From Adiantum capillus-veneris (lineage: Eukaryota > Streptophyta > Polypodiopsida > Polypodiales > Pteridaceae): 64,000 nt of DNA. Location: NCBI GenBank assembly GCA_014529385.2, contig CM043966.1, positions 143,516,711-143,580,710 on the forward strand. Direction: 5' to 3'. The notes below the pieces were generated by a model. It ran no database searches and was not told the DNA's origin. It worked only from the letters and a program-made list of their open reading frames with translations. Within the stretch, counting starts at the first letter, position 1; each line of letters starts with the position of its first letter. The translations under genes were made by a program, and so were the position numbers. Positions 1 through 9,875 of the stretch are shown one piece after another.

Positions 1-372
1 ACATCTCCAAAGTCTTTATCTGTCAAATATTCATTCTTGAAACACGCAGGAATTTCCATTTGCAGATTTGTTATAGCAAAATTGGTTGCTTGAGGCATGT
101 GGCTCAAAGCATTTGCTACCACATTTTGTAGACAAGGCATATAGTGAATCACCATGTAAAAATTTGCCAAAAATTCAACCCATCTTTCTTGACGAGGATT
201 CATCATTGGTTGAGTAAAAATATACGTCAAAGACTGATGATCTGTTTTAACCACTGAATCTGCGCCAAGAAGGTAATGTTTCCAAGTGCGGTAAGCATGT
301 ACAATAGCCAAAAATTCCTTATCATATAGTGGGTATCGCATTTGTATTGCTGAAAATTTTCGACTGTCAAAA
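1..372 (-). pseudogene. Gypsy element A: RNase H part of pol (distal half, split by element B)
   Basis: The minus strand is open from 372 to the window edge and reads as the RNase H half of a Ty3/Gypsy polyprotein: SRKFSAIQMRYPLYDKEFLAIV, the usual KTDHQSL core, then a stretch leading towards the integrase. It continues exactly the frame that ends at 14977 on the far side of element B (VIAF then DSRKF), so the two pieces are one gene split by an insertion. The last five bases (368-372, CAAAA) are one copy of B's target-site duplication. The rest of pol (integrase, 3' LTR) lies to the left of the window. Confidence 0.85.
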
Positions 373-1499
373 TGTCACGTGACACATCCTACCCTATATG
401 TCCGTGGACAAGCTATAGCACGACAAGGGTTCAATCAGTCTTAATTTAGAAGTGATCTGGCACTTTTGTGAGTGTGTTCGCAGACCGTGCATGTCTAGAC
501 ACTTAGTGTAGATGCATATCCTCTGGTTGCACACAGCATGATCATAAGCATTCCCATCAGAATCCATCAGAATCCTTCAGGGGAATTTTCCAGTGCATTT
601 AGCCTATTTTTCCTATTTTTGACATTTTTCACTTATTATTTTTAAGTAATTTTTGTTGGAAAGTAGGTAGGGCAAATTGAGTAAGTTTGTATATAAGCAA
701 ACCTAGACTAGCACTAATTAACAGAAGAGGCAGCAGGAGCCAAAGCTCAACAGGGAACTTCTCAGCAAGAACCCCCTTGGTGGTTTTCCTCCAAGCAAGA
801 CTTCCACTCCCTAGCGTTTTTGATCACCATTGCCTGCAGTCCCATTGCTTGGCGTTTTTAGCAGATCATCACCGCCGGGCAATCACAAGACCTGGCGTTT
901 TCAGCAGAACATCCATCGCCAAGCTTCATCAAGCCTAGCGTTTTTTATCCAAGCATTGTCTGCTACAGATTTCAGCCTTTGGCGATTTGCAGTAGTCCAT
1001 TTTCAGCCTCTTTTTCTTCACCATTTCAGCCCCAACATAGTAGCAGATTTTCAGCCATTAAGACCAGCAAAGGTAGTGTTTTCTCTTGCGTTTTTAGCCG
1101 CAGCAGAATTCAGCCTATCAGCGTTTTTGGACAACAGATAAAGAGTAGCAGATTTCAGCCATAGCGTCGGTCTCGTCATCCCCGTCGTTGACATCGACCT
1201 AGCCTAGATTGCGTCAGTCACATGCATTGAATTTGAACCGGTTTGTGCAATCAATAGTAGACCACTCTCACCGACGAGAGTGGGGCCTTCGGAGGAGGGT
1301 TTTACAACACGTCTGGTGTCGTATTCTCTTCTCTTTCTATCTCTCAATCTCATACATTTTCACGCACAGTGTCCATTCTCTGCACTCTCTCATTAAGAAC
1401 GGAAGGCTCTCCCTTCCATAAGAACAAAAGGAACCTTGAGCACAGTTCGGAGCACTCATCTTGAGCAAAGTTCAAACATTCATTCCGTTGCACCTAACA
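373..1499 (+). repeat. 5' LTR of element B
   Basis: 1127 bp, starting TGTCACGTGACACATCC and ending CCGTTGCACCTAACA, directly followed by the primer binding site. It matches the LTRs of D and the 3' LTR of B along its length. Downstream of the TATA box it is crowded with short motifs of the type AGCGTTTT and TTTCAGCC. Open frames inside it are not conserved as proteins. Confidence 0.9.
690..697 (+). promoter_or_regulatory. Putative TATA box of B 5' LTR
   Basis: TATATAAG lies about 320 bp into the LTR. The same TATATAAG is kept at the matching place in the other LTRs of the family: 5568-5575 and 7701-7708 in D, 14170-14177 in B's 3' LTR, and 18351-18358 on the minus strand in E. Conservation in five LTR copies supports a promoter role; the transcription start itself is inferred. 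Confidence 0.6.
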
Positions 1500-1500
1500 T

Positions 1501-1512
1501 TGGTATCAGAGC
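1501..1512 (+). other. Primer binding site of element B (initiator tRNA-Met type)
   Basis: TGGTATCAGAGC, one base after the LTR. This is the usual plant primer site complementary to the 3' end of initiator tRNA-Met, and it fixes the LTR end and the plus orientation. Confidence 0.9.
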
Positions 1513-1936
1513 TTTGGCAGTGCTTTGTATCACTCAAGGAAAGAACCACAAGAATCACAAGAATTTTTTTTTGCTTGTTGCGGTCGCACGAACCCAAGTT
1601 CGCTTGGGCGTGTTGATTCCTAATCGTGTTTTTGAAGAGTGACAGGAATCCCAAGAAAGAAGGGCTTGTCCAGTCCCCCTTGTGCCTCTTTTCACTCATT
1701 GAGAGCGGACCGTGCACTTAGCGGCTGGCCAATCGACGTGAGGTGGGAAAAAGCAACCTTGGTGTGAGCGCAAGGCTGCCAAGGGGTGCGTCCGCGGAAA
1801 AGAGCAGAACTCGGGTGAAGAGAAGATTCTTCTCGAACAGAGATTGCAAGCAAAAGAAGACCCTCAAGAACCCAAGAACCCAAGACCCACAAGAACCCAA
1901 GTTCCTCGTGAACTTAAGAACTAGAGATCATAGTGC

Positions 1937-3712
1937 ATGGTCATCACCCGAAGCGGAATGGATACTTCGTATACAGGTGATGAGCATGAGAGAGGCGATG
2001 AAGAGTTTTCCCCACCAAGAGATTTTTCCTACCCTCCCCCTTCTCCATCTACGCTACGAGTTGTACCAACTTCCATGGAGGCAATGGTCAAGTCGATGTT
2101 GGACATGATGGCCCAACAACAAGAAGCAAATCGTGTGCACGAAGAAAGAAACGAAAGAATTGCCATACAACAAGAAGCGACTCGCATTGCCTTGGAACGC
2201 GAGCGCGATGAACGAGAGGAAAGAAAAGCACAAAGACAAGAGGAAGCTGAAGCAAGATGAGCGGCCTTGGAGGCCGATCGGGAGGCTCAAAGAGACCTTC
2301 GCACTCAAGAATTGGTTCGACAAGTTCTTGCCTCGAAATTGGAACCAGCCAAAGATGTTGATAGTTCCTCAAGTGGCGCAAGCCGGGATGCGGACTCCAA
2401 CAACCCAGTTACAGAGAAGTTGACTTTCAGTAAGTATGATGGTAAGATGGATGCTATGGTTATTCGTTCTTGGTTGCATCAATTTAATGCTTATTTTGCG
2501 ACAACTAAGAAGACAGGAAATAGCAAAGTTTTGACGGCAGCCATGTATCTTGCCGGTGATGCCATCAATTGGTACCACGCATGGCAAGAGGCACAGTTAG
2601 CCGCGCACCTAGAGGAACCCGACGAATTCACGTCCCTTTCCTTCAATTGGGCTGATTTCCAAGACAAGCTCAAGGCGCGGTTTATGCCACCTCAGTACCT
2701 CGCACGATTGAAGGACGATTGGCGCGCTCTCAAGCAAAATGGTATGCCGGTTATGTCTTTTTCTAATCGTGTTTTGCAGCTAGGTACCCAATTACGCAAG
2801 TCGGATGATGAGCGCAAGGAGGCATTCCTTTATGGATTGGACGAGTATATCAAGTACGATGTCGAGGTGCTCGATTCAATTGATCTCAACAAGGCGGTAG
2901 CGATTGCTCTCGCACAGGAGATGAAGCACAACAAGGGAAAGCCTAAGGAGAACAAGACTTCCACAAGTACCTCGTAGACTTCTCAGAACCGTAAGAACGG
3001 TAAGAATGGTAAGAACGGTAACTCTTCTAACCAATCTTCCAATAGTCTCTCAGAAAAGAATTCTTCCTATGAACCTAAGGGTAAAGCTAACACAATTACT
3101 AAACCTAAGCTCACTCTATATGAAAAGGTAGCACAAGGAATTTTAGGAGGATACAGCACGTCGGAAGAGCAAAGCACTTATTCTAAGGAAGGTCGTTGTT
3201 TTCATTGTCAAATTAAGGGTCACATAAAAAGAACATGTCCTAAGCTTGAATCGAATGAATCTAACACAAGTGTGCCCCGAGTTTCTCCTGACCCTCCCAT
3301 TGATGATTCTCTCATTAAATGTTATGGTCATATGACGGGGCAGCGTTTTGTCATATTGTTTGACCCAGGTAGTATGCATGATGTGATCAATCCCTCTCTT
3401 GTTGAGAGAGCCCGCCTAGAGGTTAGTCAGAAATCTCCTCTCGAGGTCTTTGGCTTTGCTCTCGGTATGGACTCTCTCATCACGAAAGAGTAACTTGGTG
3501 TGTTGTTTACAGTTCAACAAGCTGCTTTCCGTAGAAATTTTTTTCTCTCTTCTCTCTCAGGATGTGATATGATTTTGGGCATTCGATGGTTTTGTGAGTA
3601 TAACCCTCTCATTGATTGGGCGGAAAATACGTTCACTCTCAATGCCAAAAGTGACTCTCCCATTTGTCATTCGTGGAGAGGAAGTTGTTCATTCTCCCTC
3701 TCTCATTGCTAA
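1937..3712 (+). pseudogene. Element B gag and protease, one frame broken by stops
   Basis: One continuous frame runs from ATG 1937 to about 3712, interrupted only by stops at 2258, 2975 and 3491. Order: a short N-terminus (MVITRSGMDTS), a highly charged E/R-rich probable coiled coil, and a retrotransposon gag capsid domain (conserved stretch around WADFQDKLKARFMPPQYL). Then come an N/K/S-rich linker and a CX2CX4HX4C zinc knuckle (CFHCQIKGHIKRTC, about 3198-3240). Last is a retropepsin-like region with the catalytic-type motif LFDPGS (about 3355) and the later CDMILGIRW strand typical of plant Gypsy proteases. In a working element it would make capsid and nucleocapsid and process them. The stops make this copy inactive unless they are read through. 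No RT follows. Confidence 0.8.
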
Positions 3713-4193
3713 TGTGCAGGCGAAGATTGAACGGATTCAGGAGAAGGAGACTCTCTCAGTCTTTTCTTCTCCAAAGCATGACACACAGGATTTGCATGAT
3801 TATGAGAAGCATGATGAATTGAATGATAATGATGCGCATGATGATTTGAATGCCAATGATTTGCATGAGGATTTGGTTGACAATGACAAGCATGATGATT
3901 TCCATGATGATCAAGATGTGATTTCTCACAAGCATGAGGATTTTCATGAAGATGATGTGATTGTTCACAAGGATGATGTGTTAGTGGATGCTTTTTCTAG
4001 CGAAGCTAACCTCGTTGCAGATTCGATCAATCACGAAGGATCGATCTTGGCTCTCGAGTCGAGGTCCAAAGAACCCCCTCACGAAGAAGCGATCTTGGCT
4101 CTCGAGCCTAGGTCCAAAGAACCCCTTCAGGAAGAACCGATCTTGGCTCTCGAGCCTCAAGAACCCTCCAGGAAGTATTATGTATTCGCATGA
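3594..4193 (+). CDS. Element B His/Asp-rich ORF of unknown function
   Basis: A 199-residue open frame overlapping the end of the protease frame. From about residue 70 to 125 it is a run of short degenerate repeats built from H, D, N, E and K (KHDDLND type). It ends in three tandem copies of a unit like ILALEPRSKEP. The same protein region exists in E (19432-20022, minus), and its tail survives in D (6445-6651), so it is a stable part of the family. The H/D runs could bind metal or be a flexible acidic spacer, but I know no matching domain. It sits where pol would begin in an autonomous Gypsy element. Confidence 0.55.
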   Translation: MSITLSLIGRKIRSLSMPKVTLPFVIRGEEVVHSPSLIANVQAKIERIQEKETLSVFSSPKHDTQDLHDYEKHDELNDNDAHDDLNANDLHEDLVDNDKHDDFHDDQDVISHKHEDFHEDDVIVHKDDVLVDAFSSEANLVADSINHEGSILALESRSKEPPHEEAILALEPRSKEPLQEEPILALEPQEPSRKYYVFA

Positions 4194-4439
4194 TTAGTAG
4201 ACACGCATTATACGAGTGTTTCATTCGTGATCGTTTCCTGTATTTTAGTCAGCGTCTTTATGTGATCCCTTTTCCTAGGCATGACATATTGTACGTTGAG
4301 CACGTTTACTCATGAATGAGCACAGTTGTATGCATATTGTTCATGAAAAGCTGAAAAGTATGTATGTAAGGAAGTCACATTCCATGTTCTTCCTTGGCAT
4401 GACACATTCGTAGAACGAGCACATGAAAGTATGAGCACC
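4194..4439 (+). other. Element B 3' internal region, left part
   Basis: Homologous to 6652-6897 of D, which there is a single open frame (start of the 175-residue unknown ORF). Here the frame is shifted after the segment corresponding to HDILYVEH and contains stops. It is cut at 4439 by Copia C and resumes at 13273. D carries the uninterrupted version (GTATGAGCACCAAGCATGG around 6890), which serves as the empty site for C. Confidence 0.75.
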
Positions 4440-4712
4440 TGATGAGCGCGCGGCGGTGTGTGCAAGTGATAGAGCACGCGAAAATGTGCAGGCCTTGAGG
4501 CTTGAAGCGGAGGCACTGTGCTGCAGAAGGGAAGCGCTAGCAGAACGAAGAGGGAGAGAGAGAGAGCTCACGTTTTTGGGGAAAACTCAATAAGTGAGTT
4601 TTGGGTTTTCCCACTTTTATTATAAGTGACCTTTAAAAAATATGTCCAGTATTGAACCTGGACAAAGTATAAAAATATACAAAAAGGGGTTATTTAGGCC
4701 TTTAACCCAACA
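4440..4712 (-). repeat. 3' LTR of Copia C
   Basis: 273 bp. Read on the minus strand it starts TGTTGGGTTAAAGGCC and ends GCGCGCTCATCA. It matches 13025-13272 except for a segment of about 25 bp between the AGTGACC and GACAAAGT blocks that is missing from the other copy, and scattered substitutions. Confidence 0.9.
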
Positions 4713-4725
4713 ACCTCCCACTTAA
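4713..4725 (-). other. Polypurine tract of Copia C
   Basis: On the minus strand, TTAAGTGGGAGGT directly precedes the 3' LTR. It would prime plus-strand synthesis. The same string borders the LTR of Copia L at 42166. Confidence 0.75.
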
Positions 4726-4765
4726 AGGCATAAATGACGCCTTTAAGTTAACCAACTCCCACCAG

Positions 4766-5238
4766 CTATATGCAATGCTCATGTTGAGCCTTAGCAAGAC
4801 TCTTGGTGAGAACATCGGCAGGGTTATCCTGTGTATGGATCTTAGTCAAGCTGACTAGACCATCCTCCAATACCTGTCGTATGAAGTGGTACCGCACATC
4901 TATGTGTTTGGTACGCGCATGAAACATGGCATTTTTGGCTAAATAGAAAGCACTCTGGCTATCACAACCCAACATGGGTGTATGAGCAGGCATTCCAAGT
5001 TCTTTTGCAAGTCTGCCCAACCAAATGGCCTCTTTTGAAGCCTCTGTGGCTGAAATATATTCAGCCTCAATAGTACTCAATGCCACAATTTTCTGTAACC
5101 TAGAACACCAAGAGACTGCACCACCAGCAATGGCAAATACATATCCATTGGTAGATTTCCTGGTATCCATGTCACCTGCCATGTCTGCATCACAATATCC
5201 CTGCAACTTTAAGTCACTTTTGCCATAACAGATACACT
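4766..5238 (-). pseudogene. Copia C RNase H domain (distal part)
   Basis: The minus-strand frame contains the Copia RNase H landmarks CDADMAGD, RKSTNGYVF, STIEAEYIS, CDSQSA and TKHIDVRYHFIR, and ends with NPADVLTKSLAKAQHEHC, the usual C-terminus of a Copia polyprotein. It would degrade the RNA of the RNA/DNA hybrid. It is cut off from the RT by element D at 5244; the frame resumes at 8576 with the RT thumb side, so the gene was continuous before the insertion. Confidence 0.9.
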
Positions 5239-5243
5239 TTGAT

Positions 5244-6436
5244 TGTCAAGTGACACATCCAACCCTATGTGTCCGTGGACAAGCTACAACATGATTAGGG
5301 TTCAGTCAATCCAGTCATTCTAGATTAGAAATGATCTGGCACTTTTGTGAGTCTATTCGTAGACCGTGCATGCCCAGTCACTTAGTGTAGATGCATATCC
5401 TCTGGTTGCACACAGCATGATCATCAATATTCCCTTTAGAATCCATCAGATTCAGTCAAGGGAATTTTCCAGTGCATTTAGCCTATTTTCCCTATTTTTG
5501 GTATTTTCACTTATTATTTTTAAGTGACTTCCCAACAAAAGTAGGTAGGGCAATTTTGCTAAGAAAATATATAAGCAAACCCAAGTTAGCACTCAATGGC
5601 AGAAGAGGCAGCAAGAGCACATGCTCAACAGGCTTTCTTCTCAGCAAGAACCCTCAAGCGCCAAGCTCCCCCATAGCCTAGCGTTTTTGGATTGGACAAC
5701 CTCAACAGTACCCCCAATTCTGGCGTTTTCAGCATTGCCTTGATCTCCATCATCACCAGCATTACCTAGCGTTTGCAGATTCCTCTCATCGCTAGCACCT
5801 CAAATTGCTAGCGTTTCCAATTTCAGCCCATCAGCGTTTTTGGATCCCATCAAGCCCAGCGTTTTGGCTAAGGATACAAGGCAGCCCAGCGTTAGTCATT
5901 TTCAGTCATTGCCGCATCAGAAAAGCAGCGTTTTCAGCAGTGAAGGATAGCAGACAATCCAGCCCTAGAAGCATTGCAGATACCCCCATTTTCAGCCCTC
6001 AAAAACGCAGCCAAAACAGTCATTTTCAGCCACCAAAACAGTCCTGAAATTCAGCAGTTAGAAAAACACAGATTTCAGCCCTAAAGTCGTCGTCGTCATC
6101 ACCGTTGTCGTCATCGGCATAGTCCCTGACTGCATCAGTCCATTGCATCGTCATTGTACCACTTTGTGCAATCAAAAGTAGACCACTCTCGCCGACGAGA
6201 GTGGGGCCTTCGGAGGAGGGTTTTACAACGTCTCTGGTGTCGTATCTCTCTTCTCTCTCTATCTCTCAGTCTCATACACTTGCACGCACAGTGTCCATTC
6301 ACTTTGTTTGTGATCATAGCACTTTCCATTAAGAACGGAAGGCTCTCCCTTCCATAAGAACTAAAAGGAACCTTGAGCACAGTTCGGAGCACTCATCTTG
6401 AGCAAAGCGCAAACATTCATTCCGTTGCACCTAACA
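5244..6436 (+). repeat. 5' LTR of element D
   Basis: 1193 bp, starting TGTCAAGTGACACATCC and ending GCACCTAACA, with TATATAAG at 5568-5575. Downstream of that is a dense run of AGCGTTTT and TTTTCAGCC motifs (about 5690-6080), then a CGTCGTCGTCATCACCG-like stretch shared with B and E. Confidence 0.92.
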
Positions 6437-6437
6437 T

Positions 6438-6449
6438 TGGTATCAGAGC
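6438..6449 (+). other. Primer binding site of element D
   Basis: TGGTATCAGAGC, one base after the 5' LTR, identical to that of B. Confidence 0.9.
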
Positions 6450-6638
6450 TTTGGCAGTGTTTAGGGTTGATGCTTTTCCTAGCGAAGCTAACCTTGTTGT
6501 AAATTCGATCAATCACGAAGAACCGATCTTGGCTTTTGAGTCGAGGTCCAAAGAACCCCCACAAGACGATTCGATCATTCAAGAAGGATCGATCTTGGCT
6601 CTCGAGCCTAGGTCCAAAGAACCCTCACAGGAAGTATT

Positions 6639-7166
6639 ATGTTTCGCATGATTGATACGCACGCATTGTTCGAGTGTTTCATTCGTGATCGTTTCCTGTA
6701 TTTTAGTCAGCGTCTTTATGTGATCCCTTTTCCTATGCATGACATATTGTATGTTGAGCACGTTTCACTCATGAATGAGCACGAATGTATGCGGATTTTT
6801 CTTGAAAAGCTGAAAAGTATGCATTCACGGAAGTCACATTGCATGTCTCTTCCTTGGCATGACACATTTGTAGAACGAGTACATGAAAGTATGAGCACCA
6901 AGCATGGGCATTTCCGTTGTGAATTGCCACAGTTGATTGCTCTAGATCATAAGAGAAAGATTCGATCTCATTGTTTGCGTGTGTGTGGTGAACGGTTTGG
7001 CACTCCGTCTATTGGTTCATCTACATTGCATGGAGAGCCTTTTAGGAAGACAAGATTTTTTTCACTCACTTTACATGAAATAGGTATGTTCATAGTTTTG
7101 TGTTGGAAATGGTTTCAAGAATTTTCAGCCATGGAGATTCAGAAGCATGACTCTCGACGAAGTTGA
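6639..7166 (+). CDS. Unknown ORF of the B/D/E family (3' open frame)
   Basis: A 175-residue open frame with no domain I recognise. Notable stretches are HDILYVEH, WHDTFVER, STKHGHFRCELPQLIALD and KIRSHCLRVCGERFG. The region is conserved in B (4194-4439 plus 13302-13643, where 113 residues are still open) and in E (18902-19219 and onward, frameshifted), so it is a family component and not a chance frame. It lies just before the polypurine tract, where the end of pol would be in a full element. It could be a family-specific protein or the decayed remnant of a pol product. A start is not firmly placed; the first ATG is at 6639. Confidence 0.45.
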   Translation: MFRMIDTHALFECFIRDRFLYFSQRLYVIPFPMHDILYVEHVSLMNEHECMRIFLEKLKSMHSRKSHCMSLPWHDTFVERVHESMSTKHGHFRCELPQLIALDHKRKIRSHCLRVCGERFGTPSIGSSTLHGEPFRKTRFFSLTLHEIGMFIVLCWKWFQEFSAMEIQKHDSRRS

Positions 7167-7360
7167 AGCATCGAAGGAGCCACAAAAGACTGTGTGTCGC
7201 TTTCGGCGCGGCCCAAAGAAGCAAGCGTTGCAGACCTTTATGAAGTTCAAGTACCGCACGACCCACACATTCGAGTGGGCCGGCGAAGAATCCCTTCCAA
7301 GATTCTGGATGCTATTGGCGATCTCCCTCGACGCCATACAGTTGGGTACCAGTACCTCAC

Positions 7361-7376
7361 TTTGAAAAGGAGGGGA
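7361..7376 (+). other. Polypurine tract of element D
   Basis: TTTGAAAAGGAGGGGA abuts the 3' LTR at 7377. The same tract is at 13750-13765 in B and, on the minus strand, at 18675-18690 in E. Confidence 0.8.
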
Positions 7377-8570
7377 TGTCACGTGACACATCCAACCCTA
7401 TGTGTCCGTAGACAAGCTACAACATGATCAGGGTTGAGTCAGTCCAGTCAGTCTAGATTAAAAGTGATCTGGCACTTTTGTGAGTCTATTCGTAGACCGT
7501 GCATGCCCAGTCACTTAGTGTAGATGCATATCCTCTTGTTGCACACAACATGATCATCAGTATTCCCTTCAGAATCCATCAGATTCAATCAAGGGAATTT
7601 TCCAGTGCATTTAGCCTATTTTTCCTATTTTTGGTATTTTCACTTATTATTTTTAAGTGACTTCCCAACAAAAATAGGTAGGGCAATTTTGCTAAGAAAA
7701 TATATAAGCAAACCCAAGTTAGCACTCAATGGCAGAAGAGGCAGCAGGAGCACATGCTCAACAGGCTTTCTTCTCAGCAAGAACCCTCAAGCGCCAAGCT
7801 CCCCCATAGCCTAGCGTTTTTGGATTGGACAACCTCAGCAGTACCCCCCAATTCTGGCGTTTTCAGCATTGCCTTTATCTCCATCATCACCAGCATTACC
7901 TAGCGTTTGCAGATTCCTCTCATCGCCAACACCTCAAATTGCTAGCGTTTCCAATTTCAGCCCATCAGTGTTTTTGGATTCCATCAAGCCCAGCGTTTTG
8001 GCTAAGGATACAAGGCAGCCCAACGTTAGTCATTTTCAGCCATTGCCGCATCAGAACAGCAGTTTTTTCAGCAGTGAAGGACAGCAGACAATCCAGCCCT
8101 AGAAGCATTGCAGATACCCCCATTTTCAGCCCTCGAAAACGCAGCCAAAACAGTCATTTTCAGCCACCGAAACAGTCCCGAAATTCAGTAGTTAGAAAAA
8201 CACAGATTTCAGCCCTAAAGTTGTCGTCGTCATCACCGTCGTCGTTATCGGCATAGTCCCAGATTGCATCAGTCCATTGCATCGTCATTGTACCACTTTG
8301 TGCAATCAAAAGTAGACCACTCATGCCGACGAGAGTGGGGCCTTCGGAGGAGGGTTTTACAACGTCTCTGGTGTCGTATCTCTCTTTTCTCTCTATCTCT
8401 CAGTCTCATACACTTGCATGCACAGTGTCCATTCACTTTGTTTGTGATCATAGCACTTTCCATTAAGAACGGAAGGCTCTCCCTTCCATAAGAACTAAAA
8501 GGAACCTTAAGCACAGTTCGGAGCACTCATCTTGAGCAAAGCTTAAACATTCATTCCGCTGCACCTAACA
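7377..8570 (+). repeat. 3' LTR of element D
   Basis: 1194 bp, starting TGTCACGTGACACATCC and ending CCGCTGCACCTAACA, collinear with 5244-6436 and with the TATA box at 7701-7708. The five bases after it (TTGAT) repeat those before the 5' LTR. Confidence 0.92.
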
Positions 8571-8575
8571 TTGAT

Positions 8576-9875
8576 TGTGTACCTTTCAAATATCTCAGAA
8601 TGCATTTGACAGCTTCCCAATGCGCTTTGCCAAGATTCGACATTTATCGACTAACAACTCCCACTGCATAAGCAATGTCGGGACGAGTGGCAACCATAGC
8701 ATACATAAGAGAACCACAAGCTGATGCATAAGGGATTCCCTTCATTGCTTTCAATGCCACCTCATCCTTTGGGCAATTTGCTTTGCTAAGCTTAGTGTAT
8801 GGAGGTAAAGGTACTCCAAGAGGCTTAGCATCAGCCATATTAAACCTGTCAAGTATTTTGCAATGCACGTTTCTTGAGATAAAAACAACAACTTCAGCTT
8901 TCTATCTCTTTTAATACGCATGCCCAAAATATGCTCTGCATCACCCAAATCCTTGATAGCAAATGTTGAATTTAGCTTACGTTTCAGAGCATAAAGACTA
9001 GTCTTATGTTTCCCGGCAAGCAGCATGTCATCAACATAGAGAACAAGTATGATGGGACTACCATCTTCATCCCTTTTCGTATACAAACAATGATCTGCAT
9101 GGCTGCGTTTAAAGCCTTGAGACAGCATAAAAGTGTCAAACTTCTTATACCACTGCCGTGATGATTATCTCAAACCATACAGAGCCCTTTTCAGTTTGTA
9201 TACAAGTTCCTCACGTGTAGGAACTACAAAACCTTCAGGTTGTTTCATGTATATGTCCTCTTCAATGTCACCGTGCAAAAACGCTGTCTTTACCATGCAA
9301 AAACCGTGCATCGCAATGAGAGCAAAAAGGACACGTAAAGTTGTAAGCTTTACAACGGGAGAAAAGATTTCTTGAAAATCAATTCCTTCTTTTTGTGCAT
9401 ATCCTTTTGCAACCAATCTTGCCTTGTACTTTGGTTTTTCATCCACAATCTTAATCTTGTATACCCATTTGTTAGGAAGAGCCTTTCTCCCTTTAGGCAA
9501 TGACACAAGATCCCAAGTATCATTTGCATACAAGGATTTCATTTCCTCTTGCATTGCAAGCTCCCACTTACTTCTTGACTCACATGTCTTTGCCTCTTTA
9601 TACGTAAGAGGCTCTCCCTCATCTGTCAACATAATGTAATGCAAAGAGGGATCATATCTACTCATAGTCCGTCTTGAACGAGTAGACCGTCTCACCCAAT
9701 GATCCACATTATCCGGTAATGGGTCTACATCAGGTGGCATAATAAAATCATCAACAATGGGCTGCTTGTACATAATTTTCAGCACCATTTTCAGCATTGT
9801 TTCGTGGCTGCAAATGCCCTTCAGGAGCCTCAATTTGCTGTCCAACATCATCTGGCTAAAACACCACTGGATCAT
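8576..9875 (-). pseudogene. Copia C reverse transcriptase (RVT_2), disrupted
   Basis: Minus-strand RT of Copia type. Visible landmarks: WELAMQEEMKSL, NKWVYKIKI, ARLVAKGYAQKEGIDF, KTAFLHGDIEEDIYMKQPEGF, LYGLR, then the catalytic YVDDM (about 9030), LGMRI and GSLMYAMVATRPDIAYAVGVVSR. In a live element it would copy the RNA into cDNA. It is broken by a TAA where the family usually has Q in the LYGLKQSP motif (about 9167) and by a frameshift near 8870; element D separates it from the RNase H. The first catalytic region also reads MVKTAFLH instead of the usual MDVKTAFLH, so that aspartate is absent. Confidence 0.88.

Larger units (their letters stand above)
5244..8570 (+). mobile_element. Element D: internally deleted relative of B, inserted in Copia C
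   Basis: 3327 bp with two full LTRs (5244-6436, 7377-8570) and a perfect TTGAT target duplication (5239-5243, 8571-8575). The 940-bp interior has a primer site, the tail of the His/Asp-rich ORF, the unknown 3' ORF and a polypurine tract. Compared with B, the leader is joined near 6460 directly to the sequence matching about 3985 of B, so gag, zinc knuckle and protease (about 2.5 kb) are missing. The two LTRs differ only at scattered positions, consistent with D being the youngest layer of the stack. It must have moved with proteins supplied in trans. Confidence 0.92.

Noticed and set aside
687-1421. Several open frames of 60-100 residues in the first LTR, and their counterparts at 5472-6357, 7605-8491 and 14664-14921
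   Set aside because: They fall in LTRs and recur only because the LTRs are copies. Their reading frames are not kept between copies, and their composition follows the AGCGTTTT/TTTCAGCC word array.
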